A DNA stretch of 64,000 nucleotides from contig WPIO01000018.1 in NCBI GenBank assembly GCA_009760855.2, positions 3,875,001 through 3,939,000 of the forward strand, given 5' to 3'. The stretch is from Cristatella mucedo. Taxonomy: Eukaryota; Bryozoa; Phylactolaemata; Cristatellidae. The notes below the pieces were generated by a model that did no database searches, was not told the DNA's origin, and worked only from the letters and a program-made list of their open reading frames with translations. The position numbers and the translations under genes are program-made. Below are positions 23,603 through 35,637 of this stretch, in pieces (the first letter of the stretch is position 1; the number at the start of each line of letters is the position of its first letter).

Positions 23603-25439
23603 AGGTAGCGACGCCTGCTTCACGTTAGCTACTGAGGGCTACTCTTGCGGCAGCTTTGTACGACCATCAGCAAACCACATGCGTGCAAGAGTGCTACAGT
23701 ATGATGAGTTATGAATAAAATAAAATAAATTATGAATAGATCTCGCAGTGCCCGAGAAAACGACATAAAACGTACTAACGACTCGACGGCACTCCTCCGG
23801 GCTGCGCACCATAGCGAAGCGATGGCTGCGGACATGTTTTCACTTCCGGTACCATGCAACCACCAAAGTAAACGCCCTAGAGAGCTCCAAATCCGCCACC
23901 CTATTCGATGCCCATGGAGCCTATGTAAGTCTATGAAAGCACAGGACAGGCTAAGCCCCGTAAGTCTATGAAAGAAAGGACGTGATTTGTGTGCGGTACT
24001 CGTCTTCAGAAAGCGCGTCTACAGTAAAGGGCAGATACTGCAGTTTTAGCATTAATTCCAGAGATTCCCGCAGCAGTAGAATACTGCTGCGGGAAAAGAG
24101 CAGCAGATGATCTGGAAATTTGTTCGTTAGAATAGATATCGCGGAAAGCTCTTACTTGGGGAAAACCACAGTCAACCCCCCGCCGCCAGGCAAGGGCTAG
24201 TTTGATAGCAGTCTTTTCAGCCTAACGTAGCTCGAGAAGTAACAGCTTTAGGCCAGGACTAGTGTGCGTAATGATATCCGACTTGCTCCTGTCTACGGTT
24301 AGATAGTGAACGACTATCGCAAATGAATTCTACTGGTATGGATCTAGTTTCGCCGTAACTGGCGCAAAAAGTAGTTGATATTCGCATTCTTTCTCTAAAA
24401 GTCTCCACCAGGCAGCTGAGTGCTAAGAATTTCCACTTGAGAAGAAAATTAAGTTAATACGAAACAAGCCAAGAATTAAAGCGAAAAAACCCACCTCAGC
24501 TCTAGAAAAAGGATTATCCTAAGCTGGATTCGGCCGCCATTTTCATAAAATCGTTTTTATGGACAATAATTTGATTTTTGGAGAAGCGAGCTGAAAATAG
24601 AGGACGGCAAGCTAACGGACGACCGCATAGTACAAAACAGCTGTTTACAACTCTGCGTTAGCACTATAGCCAGAAAGCCTGCCATTTTGCTCAAAATGAT
24701 GTGAAAATGAATGCCAAACGCAAGCGAGCTTAGCTTATTCATTGTCAACATTCACGAAGGTGCCGCAATACAAATGGCAAATGCGTAGGGGTAGGAACAA
24801 TTGGCCAGTATTAGAGGGTGGTAGTTGGTGGGCTCAGTGCATTTGGGATAGCCTCAAGATGCATATATCTGCAGAAGCACTGGAGGCACAGTTTATCTTG
24901 GACACTCGATGCTTAGGTCTTTTTTCGAGATGTGTTACTAAGTTCATGTTAGCAAGTTTGCTTATGTAAAGAGAGTGAATACCAGTTGGGGCTAGGTGAG
25001 CCTGCTGCTTTTGTAGCATATTCTTGGAAGTTTTCTATCACAATCAGCAGATAAGAATACGCTGCATTTTTCTTCCCCTCTAACTCGTTCTATGCCGAAG
25101 CACTAATATATTTGACCATTAAACGTGGCTTCTGCGCCTGTCGCGTGTTGTTAACCAGTAAACGACCATTGAGTTTATCGCTACTTCTTTCTGCAATGTG
25201 TCAGTAAAGGCGGCTCATAGAGTGGATTTTTGTGGAACCTTGGCTTGAACCTGGAAATTAGTATGGTGCTTTGCTAACCACAGCCGAAGGATTGCGGATT
25301 GGCATAGTTTAATCGGTCACCCCGAGCTGCACGTGGCTAGGATTGACTTCTAATTGGGACGCAAGCAAAATTAATCTTGTTTGTTGTACAATTTGCTTTG
25401 TCCATCGATGGACTGATAGCTTCCGCGGACGATTAAGCA
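23603..25439. other. Intergenic region without recognised gene
   Basis: No repeat family or coding block recognised; a small inverted word cagcagtagaatactgctg lies near 24070-24090. Confidence 0.45.
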
Positions 25440-25700
25440 TTTATTTATCACAGAATTTAGTGGGCCATCGTGATTCTTCCTTTGTGTGCTCATTCGTACT
25501 GAGGCTGTGCATGCTGCTACTAACCGTATCTGCATGCTGACTCTATGCGTGAGACCTCTAACCATGTTATGGTTGTTGTCAGTGAGCATGCTAACACTAA
25601 CCATTCGATCGTGCTTCCTTTGCAGAAAATGTGAAGTGCCTAGAAAGAGATTTGAGATCTCTGGGGGCTCTATAGAAAGTTTCTTCTTCTTCTTATTAAT
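25440..25700 (+). mobile_element. LINE-A 3' UTR fragment
   Basis: tttagtgggccatcgtgatt, tgtgcatgctgctactaacc, gtgcctagaaagagatttg and a TTC-rich tail in place of the usual ATT repeats. Confidence 0.75.
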
Positions 25701-26647
25701 AACACATATGAACATTTTATGAATAAGGATCGGCTTCGCAATTTTGATTGCACACTGGCATGATGATGAATGTATTTGAGGTTCGATCCAGGCCAGGTTC
25801 ATAAGAATACGCGTTGGTCATCGACGGTGTGGAGTAGCGAAAAAAGCTCACACATTCAACTGAGATCTGCAGAGTAATTCCCCTAAGGCACCCCTCCATG
25901 TTGCAGTTACGAAGACCACTTAAACCCGGCGATCTCAGGGCGATCGCTGGAGGGACGATAGTTAGATTTCTCGCGGCATTATACCATCAATCGCGTGCAC
26001 CGTGCAACACTAGGGAAACTGTACCGCACTGCTGGGATGCCGAGATTCAACGCAACCAAAAGGAGAGTGGAATGACGAAAGCGCTCGCGGCGACCCCCTC
26101 TGAAAGTTTCGAAGACGGGTACGGCGGCTCTCGTCGGTACCCAGCGGCTTTGTCCAGGATCGCCAACATACTATCATTCGACAATGCTTCCTTTGCAGCA
26201 TAAGTGACTAGAAGATGACCTTCTCACGTAGATCATGACCTAAATGGTAGGGCGCCCCTGGCCACCTACAGCCCCAGAGCTTGTGAAACCAACTAGGATA
26301 CAGGCTCGCGTATACACGCATGCATGCACTCATGCGCACGCTCGAGCGCACACACACATACACACTCGCAGGCGCACACCCATCCCAATCAAGCAGCATA
26401 TGATAATGGACGTTTTACAGGTGACACGGATTATGGTAGGATTATAGCTAAACCGAGCAACAACTTATGTCTGAATGCACCGTCATTCTTGATTCCCTCT
26501 TGCACATTGCGACACAAAATATTCTGCCGTCTAGTTTGGAATAAAAATTAAGTTTCACTGTCCCAACCGTGCTCGCACGAGAAGACTGCATAGTCTGGCG
26601 GCTGAGCGTGAAGTTCGTACGAGAAACGACCACGTGGCTATGCAGAC
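25701..26647. other. Intergenic, short CA/GCAC-rich patch at about 26310-26375
   Basis: A degenerate CA-repeat stretch; a few bases near 26165-26210 recall the LINE-A 3' UTR. No gene recognised. Confidence 0.4.
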
Positions 26648-27240
26648 ACTAATAATAATAATAATAATAATAATGCACTTGATAAAGCGCCCTCAGGGAA
26701 CCCAATCTCTTTCTAGGCGCTTTACATTTGCTGCAAAGGGAAACGCGATTGAATGGTGAGGAATATCATACTTGATAAACAACATGAATTACATGGTTAG
26801 GGGTGACATGCACAGGGTCAGCATGCAAATGTGGTTAGTGGCAGCATGCACAGTGTCAGCACGCACAAGCACATCAAGGACGAATCACAGGACCCACTAT
26901 ATGCCGTCCTAAATAGGTGTGTTGTTAAGTTCTGTTTAAATGTGGTCAAGTCAGGGGATGTTCGGACGCAAGTCGGGAGGGAGTTCCAGTCTTTGGGAGC
27001 ATTCGAACTAAATGCCCGGTCTCCAAAAGATTTGAGGTTTGCACGAGGTATTGATAGACTGTCGGTTCCGAACAGTGGGTGGTACGATGCTAGGCCTGGT
27101 GGGAGAGTAGATCTGAGAGACAGGCTGGAGCCAAAGAATGAAGTGACCTAAAAGTGAGCGACAAAACCTTGAAGTCAATCCGTTGCTTGATTGATAGCCA
27201 GTGCAGGTCGGCGAGAAGTGGTGTGAAATGGCGACTGATC
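26648..27240 (-). mobile_element. LINE-A 3' half, inverted
   Basis: Begins with eight ATA units, then gcactt...gcgccctcagggaaccc, the full inverted 3' UTR and the inverted C-terminal coding part (decayed AFSS-APKAWNSLP block). Confidence 0.85.
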
Positions 27241-27517
27241 ACTTACACCCCAATTCTGTCTCTATTGGAAAGGATCTTGAGGTCACCGCCCTCAAACCTT
27301 TCTTCCAGTATTAAGTGCATTCCACCAGTTTTTATACTCAATTGTAGATTTTTCAAATTTCAAAATACCCTAGAAATCTCTATTCAAGTGAGGACAAATT
27401 CTTGGCTAACAGTGGAGAATGTGCATACTGGTTTATGTTAATGAGCCTGCGTAAATTCATGATAATATCGTCTTGTGCATGACAAACAAGCTAAAAATAG
27501 CTTCTCTGAAGCTATCC

Positions 27518-27700
27518 TAAATAATAATGATAAAACATTTGTTTAGCGCCATCAGAGAACTTGATCTCTTTCAAAAAATTTAACATATGCTGTAAAGGAA
27601 GCATGATCGAATGGTTTGTGATTGCATGCTCAATATCGACAACTATAAAATGGTTAGAAGTGACACGCACAGGGTCAGCACGAAAAATGAAAGCTGGCTG
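27518..27700 (-). mobile_element. LINE-A 3' end fragment, diverged
   Basis: tagcgccatcagagaacttg, atctctttc and tgtaaaggaagcatgatcg, followed by inverted 3' UTR words. Confidence 0.7.
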
Positions 27701-28639
27701 CTCTAAAATACGAGGGATTTCAGACTGCTTGCCAACGCCAACTGGGGGTTTGACTATGAACAAAGATTAACTAATTCAATAATTCTGGGGGTTTGTTGAT
27801 ACCATCACAGGACGTTTTTTCTATCACCAACAGGCGCGAATCAATCGTTAGATTTTTCGTGGTCAAGTCTCACCCCAAAGTATAGGTTTAAGGAGGTTTG
27901 ACTGGTTTTCTCCACAGATCAGCTGCTCAAGACAAAATATCTAATGCTCTACTCCCATTCGCATAAAGTTGAAGATTAAGCGCTCTCCCCAATAGCAGCC
28001 AACAATAGCTTTAACATTCAAACGTGTGACACAAGATTTAAGCATTCAGCAAGATCAAAGACCTTAGGCATTTTCGGAATCATAATAGAATAGAGAGAAA
28101 AAGACTGCAGAGGCTCATAGCATAATCACCTTCACCAGCCCAACTTTTTCTTTTACGAACTATTTGGTTATGTACGTACATCCAAAATTGTCAACGATCA
28201 ATCTAGTTGGAATCTACGAAGGTTTTTTGCCACGGTAATAAGTTTCACCTCCCTATTCAATTTGAACCGTCAATTAATAGACCTACATGATATGGTCTTA
28301 GCTAAGCCTCAAATAACGCCGAGAAAGCATTAACCTTTCGTACGCCGGATACTTCGCTGTGGGTTTTGCTGGGCGGGTACTAGGTTTGACACTGAAGGAA
28401 GAAAGACCGAAGGTTAATGCTTTTCCCCCCAAGGTTCATAACTTTCAGAGTGAGTTTGTGCACTAGAAATACCTGTATCGGTTCGTACTGCCTAACGGGC
28501 TTGTACAGGGAGGCCCCGATAATATGCATATACCTAACAAAGTAGCTGGTCTCTACGATCTCTTTAGGAAATCCCATTTATTGATTAACGATCGCAGGAT
28601 AACTTGTCAATCCCCCAAATCTCTAACCAGGATACTAGT
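27701..28639. other. Intergenic, nothing recognised
   Basis: AT-richer sequence with short frames only. Confidence 0.5.
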
Positions 28640-29385
28640 ACTTAAAGTGCCATTGCAAAATTAGGGCTTGCTTAGACAGGGATACGACATCAAAATTAGT
28701 CCATGCATTCGTAACCTACTGCATCGACTTCTGTAACTCACTGCTTGCTAGTCTATCGGCCTGTCCAATACGGCCCTTACTGTTGGTGCAAAACTCTGGA
28801 GATAGGCTTCTCTGTTGCGAGCGACACACCACATTACACCACTTTTCGCCAACCTGCACTAGCTCCCAACCAAGCAGCGTATTGACTTCAAGGTTCAGTC
28901 ACTCACTTTCAGGTCCCTTCATTCTCTGGCTCCAGCTAACTTCTCAGAACTACTCGCCCCCATCAGATTAGGCACCGTACCGCCCACTTTTCTGACTCAA
29001 ATCTCTAAGTTTTGCCTCAAACCAATGCCAAATCCTTTGGAGACCGTACCTTCAGTTCATGTGCTCTCAAAGTCTGAAACTCACTCCCGACTGACGTCAC
29101 TAAATCCCCGGACTTGACGACATTTAAAAAGAAGCTAGCAACGCACCTGTTGCTCGCAGCATTCGGCGAGTCCTTGGGATTTATCTTTTGTGAGCTTATG
29201 CATGCGTGCTGACGCTGTGCATGCTACCACTAACCATATTTACATATTGATACTCTGCACATTACCTCTAACCATAACTATGCTTGTTGACATTTCGCAC
29301 GCTACCGCTAACCATTCGATCGTGTTTTCTGTACAGCAACTGTAAAGTGCTGCCTCGAAAGAGACTATTATTACTCTTATTAGCG
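28640..29385 (+). mobile_element. LINE-A 3' half, diverged
   Basis: From the RT C-terminal block (gacttctgtaactcactgct) through the decayed WNSLP region to the 3' UTR and a TTATTACTCTTATTA tail. Confidence 0.8.
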
Positions 29386-30721
29386 GAAAGCGGAAGCAGG
29401 GGTCCACAGAGGCTTTGCTCGAAAAAAGGTACAAAAAGGTGAACGAGCTGGCATTCTAGAGGATTTCCAGGACGGCGCTTTTCGATGACTTGGTCAATGA
29501 TACAGTCTCCCATAGACATACGGCACCTGTACCTGTACGTCACCTGCAGCTGTACGTAGTAGCCCTAGCATATACCCATGGAATGAGTTATGCCACTTAG
29601 GTAGGCGAAGAAAGGTGTTACCGTGTTGTACGGAAAATAAGTGTCCCATTGACTTGACGAGTCAGGGCTGTGTTTTTGGCATTTTAAAATCCAGAATAAT
29701 AAAAAGCCACAAGGGTGTTTTCATACAGGTAAAAGCACAGGCGAACCTGTTCTATTTATAAATTTGCAGTAAATAGAGTAATTCATTTGGCAGTTAATAA
29801 ACCAGCATAGTGCAAGTAGTCAGGCTATGCGAAATGTCATTAGTACTAATATTTATAATCATCTAGCGGCATTTGCTTCACGCGCTACGGGAACTAAATC
29901 TCCCAGTCACTTCGTATGTACTGGAAAAGAGCACCGATCAATGATAACATGCAGTTTCAGCAGGCACTAGCGCGCAAAGAACGATTTGTAAGCGAAAAAT
30001 AAATATTACGGTCGCTAGGAGCCGGCAAAAAAAATAGCGGCGGCAGTTGGCTCGGTTGTGGTGGCCTCTGTCAACAGAACGAGGAGAACAAGTGGCAAGA
30101 AGTTAGATGTAATTTCCGGTTCCGGCTCACCAAACGCGACTCTCGTCTTTGTCCGATGCTTGATTTTCCTAGCTTCGAAGTTATGACGAGTGTTTAACTC
30201 GGAATCTGTGACAGCTTGTTCCTTATTAATTAAAGCTCCACATTTTGACCGCAAATCTTGTGGAGTGATTAAAGTTGTCACCCCTTGTCAAAATGCCACC
30301 CAGTGTCCAGAAGTGCACCTGCAAGATAAAATACTCAAAGCTTCTGTGAGGAAATATTAGGTATTCTGGCAGAAAAGATTTTATATGAAAGGCCACATTC
30401 TGACACTTCCGATGGCGAGGATAATATTGTCACTGGGTGTACACTGGTTGTCAGAATCTGCATTGAAACGAAGCACACTTCATTAGAATTTCAGTATGAG
30501 TATTTTAAAATATCAAACAAGTCAACCAAATTTGACCCTCTTAATAGTCCTAAACGTCCGTGTAATTCCAAGCCGAAATCAAAGTTTTAGGTGGAATGCA
30601 GTTTGAAAATGGCTACTCGACTATAGGGAGCTGATGCATATTTACTCCATGCGGCTTCTGTATGAACATTTAAATTATAGAGGCGATAGCCTTTTTAATT
30701 AATGGTGCCAAAATTAGTGTC
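29386..30721. other. Intergenic, nothing recognised
   Basis: Short frames only. The minus frame at 30015-30281 has no recognisable domain. Confidence 0.45.
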
Positions 30722-31465
30722 ATTAGTAATAATAAAAATAAGGATACACTTATTTGCACAGCACCATCAGAGAACTATTCTTTCTAGGTAATTTACATAT
30801 GCTGCAAAAGAAAGCATGGTCGAATGGTTAGTGGCAGCATGCTCAATGACAATAAGCATAACATTGTTAGAGGTGACAAGAACAGGGTGAGCATGCAATT
30901 ATGATTAGTGGCAGCATGCACGGTGTCAGCACGCATAAGGATACACTGTACGAATCACACGGACCCATTAAATGCTGTGCTAAATATATGGGTTTTTAAC
31001 TTCTGTTTAAATGTTGTCATGTCAGGGGATGTCGCAACTCTAGTCGGAAGTGAGGTTCTAGGCTTTGGGAGCATACAAACTAAAGGCACGGTCTCCAAAG
31101 GACTTACAGTACATACGAGGTGTAGCTAAACAATACGATTCAGAAAGCGGGTGGTACGATGCTTAGCCTGGTGGGGAGTAAATCTGATTGGTAGACAGGA
31201 ACTAAAGAATGAAGAGACCTACAAGTGAGTGACAGAACCTTAAAATGCTTGCTTCACTGATAGCCAGTGCAGGTCAGTGAGAAGTGGTACGATGTGGCAA
31301 ATGCAACATTCGCGCCAGATAAGCCTAGCTGCTGAGTTTTGCACCAGCTGTAAGCGCCTGATTGCACAGGCCGGTAAATCCGCAAGCAGTGAGTTAGAGA
31401 AGTCGAGACGGGATACCACAAATGTATGGGCCAATTTAGATGTAGTATCCCTGTCGAAAAAGCCT
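30722..31465 (-). mobile_element. LINE-A 3' half, inverted
   Basis: Inverted tail at 30722, then the 3' UTR, then the coding block LDFSNSLLADLP...RLQLVQNSAARLI read on the minus strand at 31240-31494. Confidence 0.85.
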
Positions 31466-32204
31466 ATAGGTTTTCTCAAAAAAAGTAATTTCAATTAAGT
31501 GTCATTCATTTTGAGAAATGTTCCTGCTATTCAAGTGTAAATGTCAGGAGTACGTGCAGCCATGGAGTTGAGAGACTGTAAAGTGCTGGAAGGCAAGGAA
31601 GGATCAATGCACGGATGCAGCTGCGTGTCATTTATATGTGAATAGACGCCTAGATTGCTAAAATCAGAAAAACGTCATTTTCTAATGACTAGAGCTGTAG
31701 AATCACGTGACACTACTGTAGAAATCTTGGCAAGCGCTCAAAGCAACCATTATGATCAGCATGTACCAACAAGTTGCCACAGAGGTGGTACGAATATAAA
31801 ATTAGTTTAGTACACGCATTTAGTAAGCCATGGAAATTGTTACAAATAATAATTTATTTCCTTGTTTGTTAGAAAAACGCTGCTAGGTGGTGTTTTTTTT
31901 TAATCTCATCGTTGTTGTCGTGCATCGCTTCTAACCGCGCCGACCTGTATTCGACCTGTATTTGAGCATACTAAAAATAGGATGCTAAATGCCTACGAGG
32001 ATTTCTGGAAATGCCTCAACCAGGTTGATGAAATGCAGTTTTACGTTGGTATACTTGGTGCATCTAGTAAATCTAACATCTTAGTGCTCAGAAAATTCTG
32101 TAAAATGCCATCCTTCGAAAAGGGTGACTATGTTGGAAGCTAGATGTTGCTATATATACCGGGAAAATGGGTCATTTCATATGTTTTTGCACTATATGGT
32201 AATA
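31466..32204. other. Intergenic, nothing recognised
   Basis: AT-rich unique-looking sequence between two LINE fragments. Confidence 0.5.
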
Positions 32205-32870
32205 CAAAAATAACGTGCCATAGTCGGCAGCCATCTAGAGAGTTGTTGTCATTGCGTAAGAATTGTGGAAGTGAGTTCCACAGTCTAGGACCGGCAGAGC
32301 AAAAGCTTCTGTCGCCAACGGTCTTTAAGAGGAGGAATGTAATAGCTAATTTATTGTACATACAGAACCTGAGGGCACGAGAAGGCTGAAACTGGTGCTG
32401 CAGTTCAGGTAGTCATAAAGGAGTTAAGCCGTGGCGGGCCTAGTGTGTGTGTGTGCAAGAGCTTTGCTCTGTATCCGTTGATAAACCTGCAGCCATATAT
32501 GTTCTCTCAGCTAAGGAGACACAAAGTCCAACTTTTGAGGTTTGTAAGCTAGCCTTGCAGCCACATTCGTTGCCAGCTGCAGTTGCCTAGTTGCTTTTTT
32601 TGGTAGCCCAGCCAAAAGGGAATTACAATAATGTTGCCGAGATAGAACCAATGAGCTAGTTATATCTTTTGCAAGCCACCGTGGAAGACAGTTACTAATC
32701 TTAGATAGGGATCGCACGTGGGGGCTATCTGCGGAAGCAATCTTCTTAAAGAAGCTTTCAAAATGCAGGCAGCTGTCAAAGACGACATTTAAGTTCCGAA
32801 AGCAAGGTGATGGTCGCTCAACAGCATCACCATTACTATTGGTTAGCTAAATCGTTATTAGACGTAATTT
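32205..32870 (-). mobile_element. LINE-B fragment
   Basis: Minus frames hold FCSAGPRLWNSLPQFLRN (32140-32361) and LSRQHYCNSLLAGLPKKATR, LQLATNVAARL (32511-32717), broken by frameshifts. The 3' tail is missing. Confidence 0.8.
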
Positions 32871-33309
32871 TTCGGTATTCCTTTGAATCAAAACCGCAGC
32901 AGCACTGATGCTTCGAAACGTGTCCGGCCTGGTTTTCGAGCAAGCTCCGGCCTCCACAGGGACGTTAGGAAGTGACCTTCACCGACAGTCGCCGGGCACG
33001 TTTCCGGCTCCGTCCGCTGGTGGTTTGCAAACCGGTACGGCGAGCTAAGGTGGGTCACGCGCAGCGGATCAACGGCGTTCCGGATGTATCTTTAGTTTTG
33101 CTAGGGCCTGCATTTGCTAGGGCGCTCACTCTTAGGTTTTTACGGCCCTGGCTGCTGAGTTAGCCCACAGTTAGGCATCGACTGTTCGACCCTGCCGGCG
33201 TCAAGCTTTTCGTGCAAGCGTTATCATTCTATGCTGTAATCAGGCCTGCTCCTCCGTTCGGCCTTAGCTGCATGCCTTCAAGCTTCTCGCTTTTGATGTC
33301 CAATTCATG
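32871..33309. other. Intergenic, possibly 5' part of the LINE-A copy that follows
   Basis: GC-richer; ttcgagcaagctccggcctc and neighbouring words are not recognisable in other copies here. Confidence 0.35.
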
Positions 33310-34716
33310 ATCGTTTTGCTTTGATCTATCGGGAGCTTTTGATACTTCCTCGCGAGCCTCTCGTTTCGCCTGGGGACCACTGGCACGGCACTGCAATGGT
33401 TTAGTTACCATCTCAGTGGGAGACTCCAGGGTATTAATTTAAGCGAGAAAAAATCGTAAGAAAAGTTTCTTAATTGCAGGGGTACATCGGGGATCTGTGT
33501 TTGGTCTACTTCCTTTCACAATTTATACTCTTCCTCTTGCCGATGTGATCGCCAAGCACAATCTAGGCTTTCACTTCTATGGAGATTACAGGCAGCTACA
33601 CTTATTCTAGCTTTGATTCAATCCAGACTTACAATACGTCAAACTCTTTCAACTTTCATGCTGCATGTAATGCTGGCATTTTACTTGGATGGCTACAAAC
33701 ATTCTCAAACTGCACGATGATAATACCAAATATTTAGTTATGGAGAAACCTAGTATTGTACGGAAATTTGTAAACCTATCCCTCAAAATGCGCTCGGCCA
33801 GCATACCTCTTGTATCTTGTATCATCTGCATGCAACCTTTGTGTCTTGTTCCTGACTGACCGTTCACTAGACAACCACATCTGCTCAGCAGTAATAATAA
33901 TGATAATACGCTTGGTATAGCACCCCCAGAGATCTTTTTCTAGACACTTTAAAGTAGCTGCAAATGAAGTTCGACCGAACGGTTAGTGGTAGCATGCTGG
34001 ATACGTAGCAATAATAACAAGGTTGGGGTGACATACACAGGGTCAGCACGCAAGTGTTGCTAGTGGCAGCATGCACAGTGTCAGACGGCATAAGCGCATA
34101 GGACAAATTACAGGGATCCACTAAATGCTGTCATAAATATGTGGGTTTTTAGTTTCTTTTTAAATGTAGACGATTCAGGAGATGTCGTGACACAGGTTGG
34201 GAGTGAGTTCAATCAAGTCGGCGTACTTTCAGCTGCTCAACATTGCACAAATGCAGGTCTGCTTAAACAGGATATCGCATCCAAGTTTGGTTTATGCATT
34301 TGTGGCATCCCACATCAACTTCTGTAACTTACTGCTTGACTGTCTTCCGGCCCTAGCAATGAGACGCTTGCAGTTGGTGCAAAACTCTGCAGCTATACTT
34401 GTCTGTCGTGAGCATCTCAGTTACCACATCACTCCACTTATCGCCGACCCGCACTGGCTCTCCATCGAGTAGAATATGGACTTCAAGGTTTAGTTGCTCA
34501 AGTGTAGAGCCCTCCATTCTCCGTCTCAATCCTACTAGTCAGCACTACTCCCAACCAGGCCAGGCATCGTACCGCATGCCCTTTTGACTGCATGCAGGTA
34601 ATCTGTGCCTTGAACAGACCCGAGATCCTTTGGAATCCGAAGGTTTATTTCCTATGCTGCTAAAGCTTGGAACTTCTTTCTAAGTGACGCCACGTCACGA
34701 TTTCAGAATGGTAATC
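33310..34716 (+). mobile_element. LINE-A copy interrupted by an antisense LINE-A
   Basis: Left part 33310-33893 runs from the RT start through GDSRVL and [12 protein letters not shown] to cacatctgctcagcag. Right part 34206-34716 resumes with aagtcggcgtactttcagct and continues through the LLDCLPALAMRRLQLVQNSA block. The break falls exactly where the intact copy at 2880-2900 is continuous, so the piece between is a later insertion. Confidence 0.8.
33894..34205 (-). mobile_element. LINE-A 3' fragment inserted into an older LINE-A
   Basis: Starts with the inverted ATT tail (taataataatgat) directly after the host copy breaks off and ends at gttgggagtgagttc where the host resumes. No clear target-site duplication is visible. 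Confidence 0.8.
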
Positions 34717-35405
34717 ATAATAATGTCTTTTTTAAGCACTCTAAAGGAACCGAATCTCTATCTCGATTGTTTACAATTCAGTGCAAGAGAAGCAGTAACC
34801 AAGTTTAAGGAGATGTAAGGTATAGTGCTCAGTCAAGCATGCATAAACGAGCAAATATCGTGCTTAAATCAGCATGGAAATCAGAGTGGAAAATGCTTAG
34901 GGCTAGTGGTTAGCCGGGCAACGGGTTGGCATTATTTACAACTAAGTAGACAAACCACGCAGGAACAAAAAGGACAAGTTTGACGAGGCACATGGAAACC
35001 TGCGCAGATGAACAGATGAATCTTTAGCCGAGACTTGAGAAGTGATGCGAAGTCATTGCAGGTGGTGACAAAGCCGAAAGCTGCGTATGTTCTGGGTGAC
35101 TGAGCAGATAGCCAAAAATATGCTAATTTAGTAAGAGGAATGGGACCGACTGGAGCCCAGGAGAGGATGGTGCAAGCAAGGATGCTCTTTGACTATCAAG
35201 TTGGTCAGAAAGGTAGCCTGGTACGATCACATGGAGCGACCTGTAGGCCGAAGAGAGTATGCTGATGTCCATTCGATGCTTGATAGGGATGCTGTGAAGC
35301 TCAGACAGAAGTGGTGATCGGTAGCTAGCCCATTTACGACGGAACAGACTACCGAGTGTTAGCGCCACTTGCAATTGATTAAGGGCACTGGTCGAGGGCT
35401 CTTAA
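34717..35405 (-). mobile_element. LINE-C fragment
   Basis: Begins taatcataataatgtctttt after the LINE-A copy ends. The minus frame at 35123-35374 shows LLSELHSIPIKHRMDI, equivalent to the LLTDLHWLPI-type block of the other LINEs. Confidence 0.65.
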
Positions 35406-35449
35406 TATAAGGCCCCCTGACTTGAGGACAGATTTTTTTCTCTTCGAGT

Positions 35450-35630
35450 AAATTGTCCTTTGTGTGCTTATGCTTGGTGAATCTGTGTGCACGTTTTCAC
35501 CGACCAATTGTCATGCTTCCTTTTCCAGCATACGTCGTGTTCAAAGCAATCGACCTAATTCTCTTAGGTTGCTAAACAAAAAACCTTTTAGTAAAATTAT
35601 TGTCATCGTCATCGTTGTTTTTATTATAGT
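35450..35630 (+). repeat. LINE-A 3'-end remnant directly upstream of the APMAP-like gene
   Basis: Carries degraded versions of the LINE-A 3' UTR words (tgtgtgcttatgcttg, atgcttccttttccagc) and ends in a TTATTGTCATCGTCATCG tract. It ends about 8-15 bp before the chosen start codon. The short tttctcag just before ATG also reads as a splice acceptor. Confidence 0.5.
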
Positions 35631-35637
35631 TTCTCAG

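Noticed and set aside
35464-35637. Start of the APMAP-like protein at the first in-frame ATG
   Set aside because: This stretch is LINE-derived and unlike any APMAP N-terminus; the Met at 35638 gives a family-like start.
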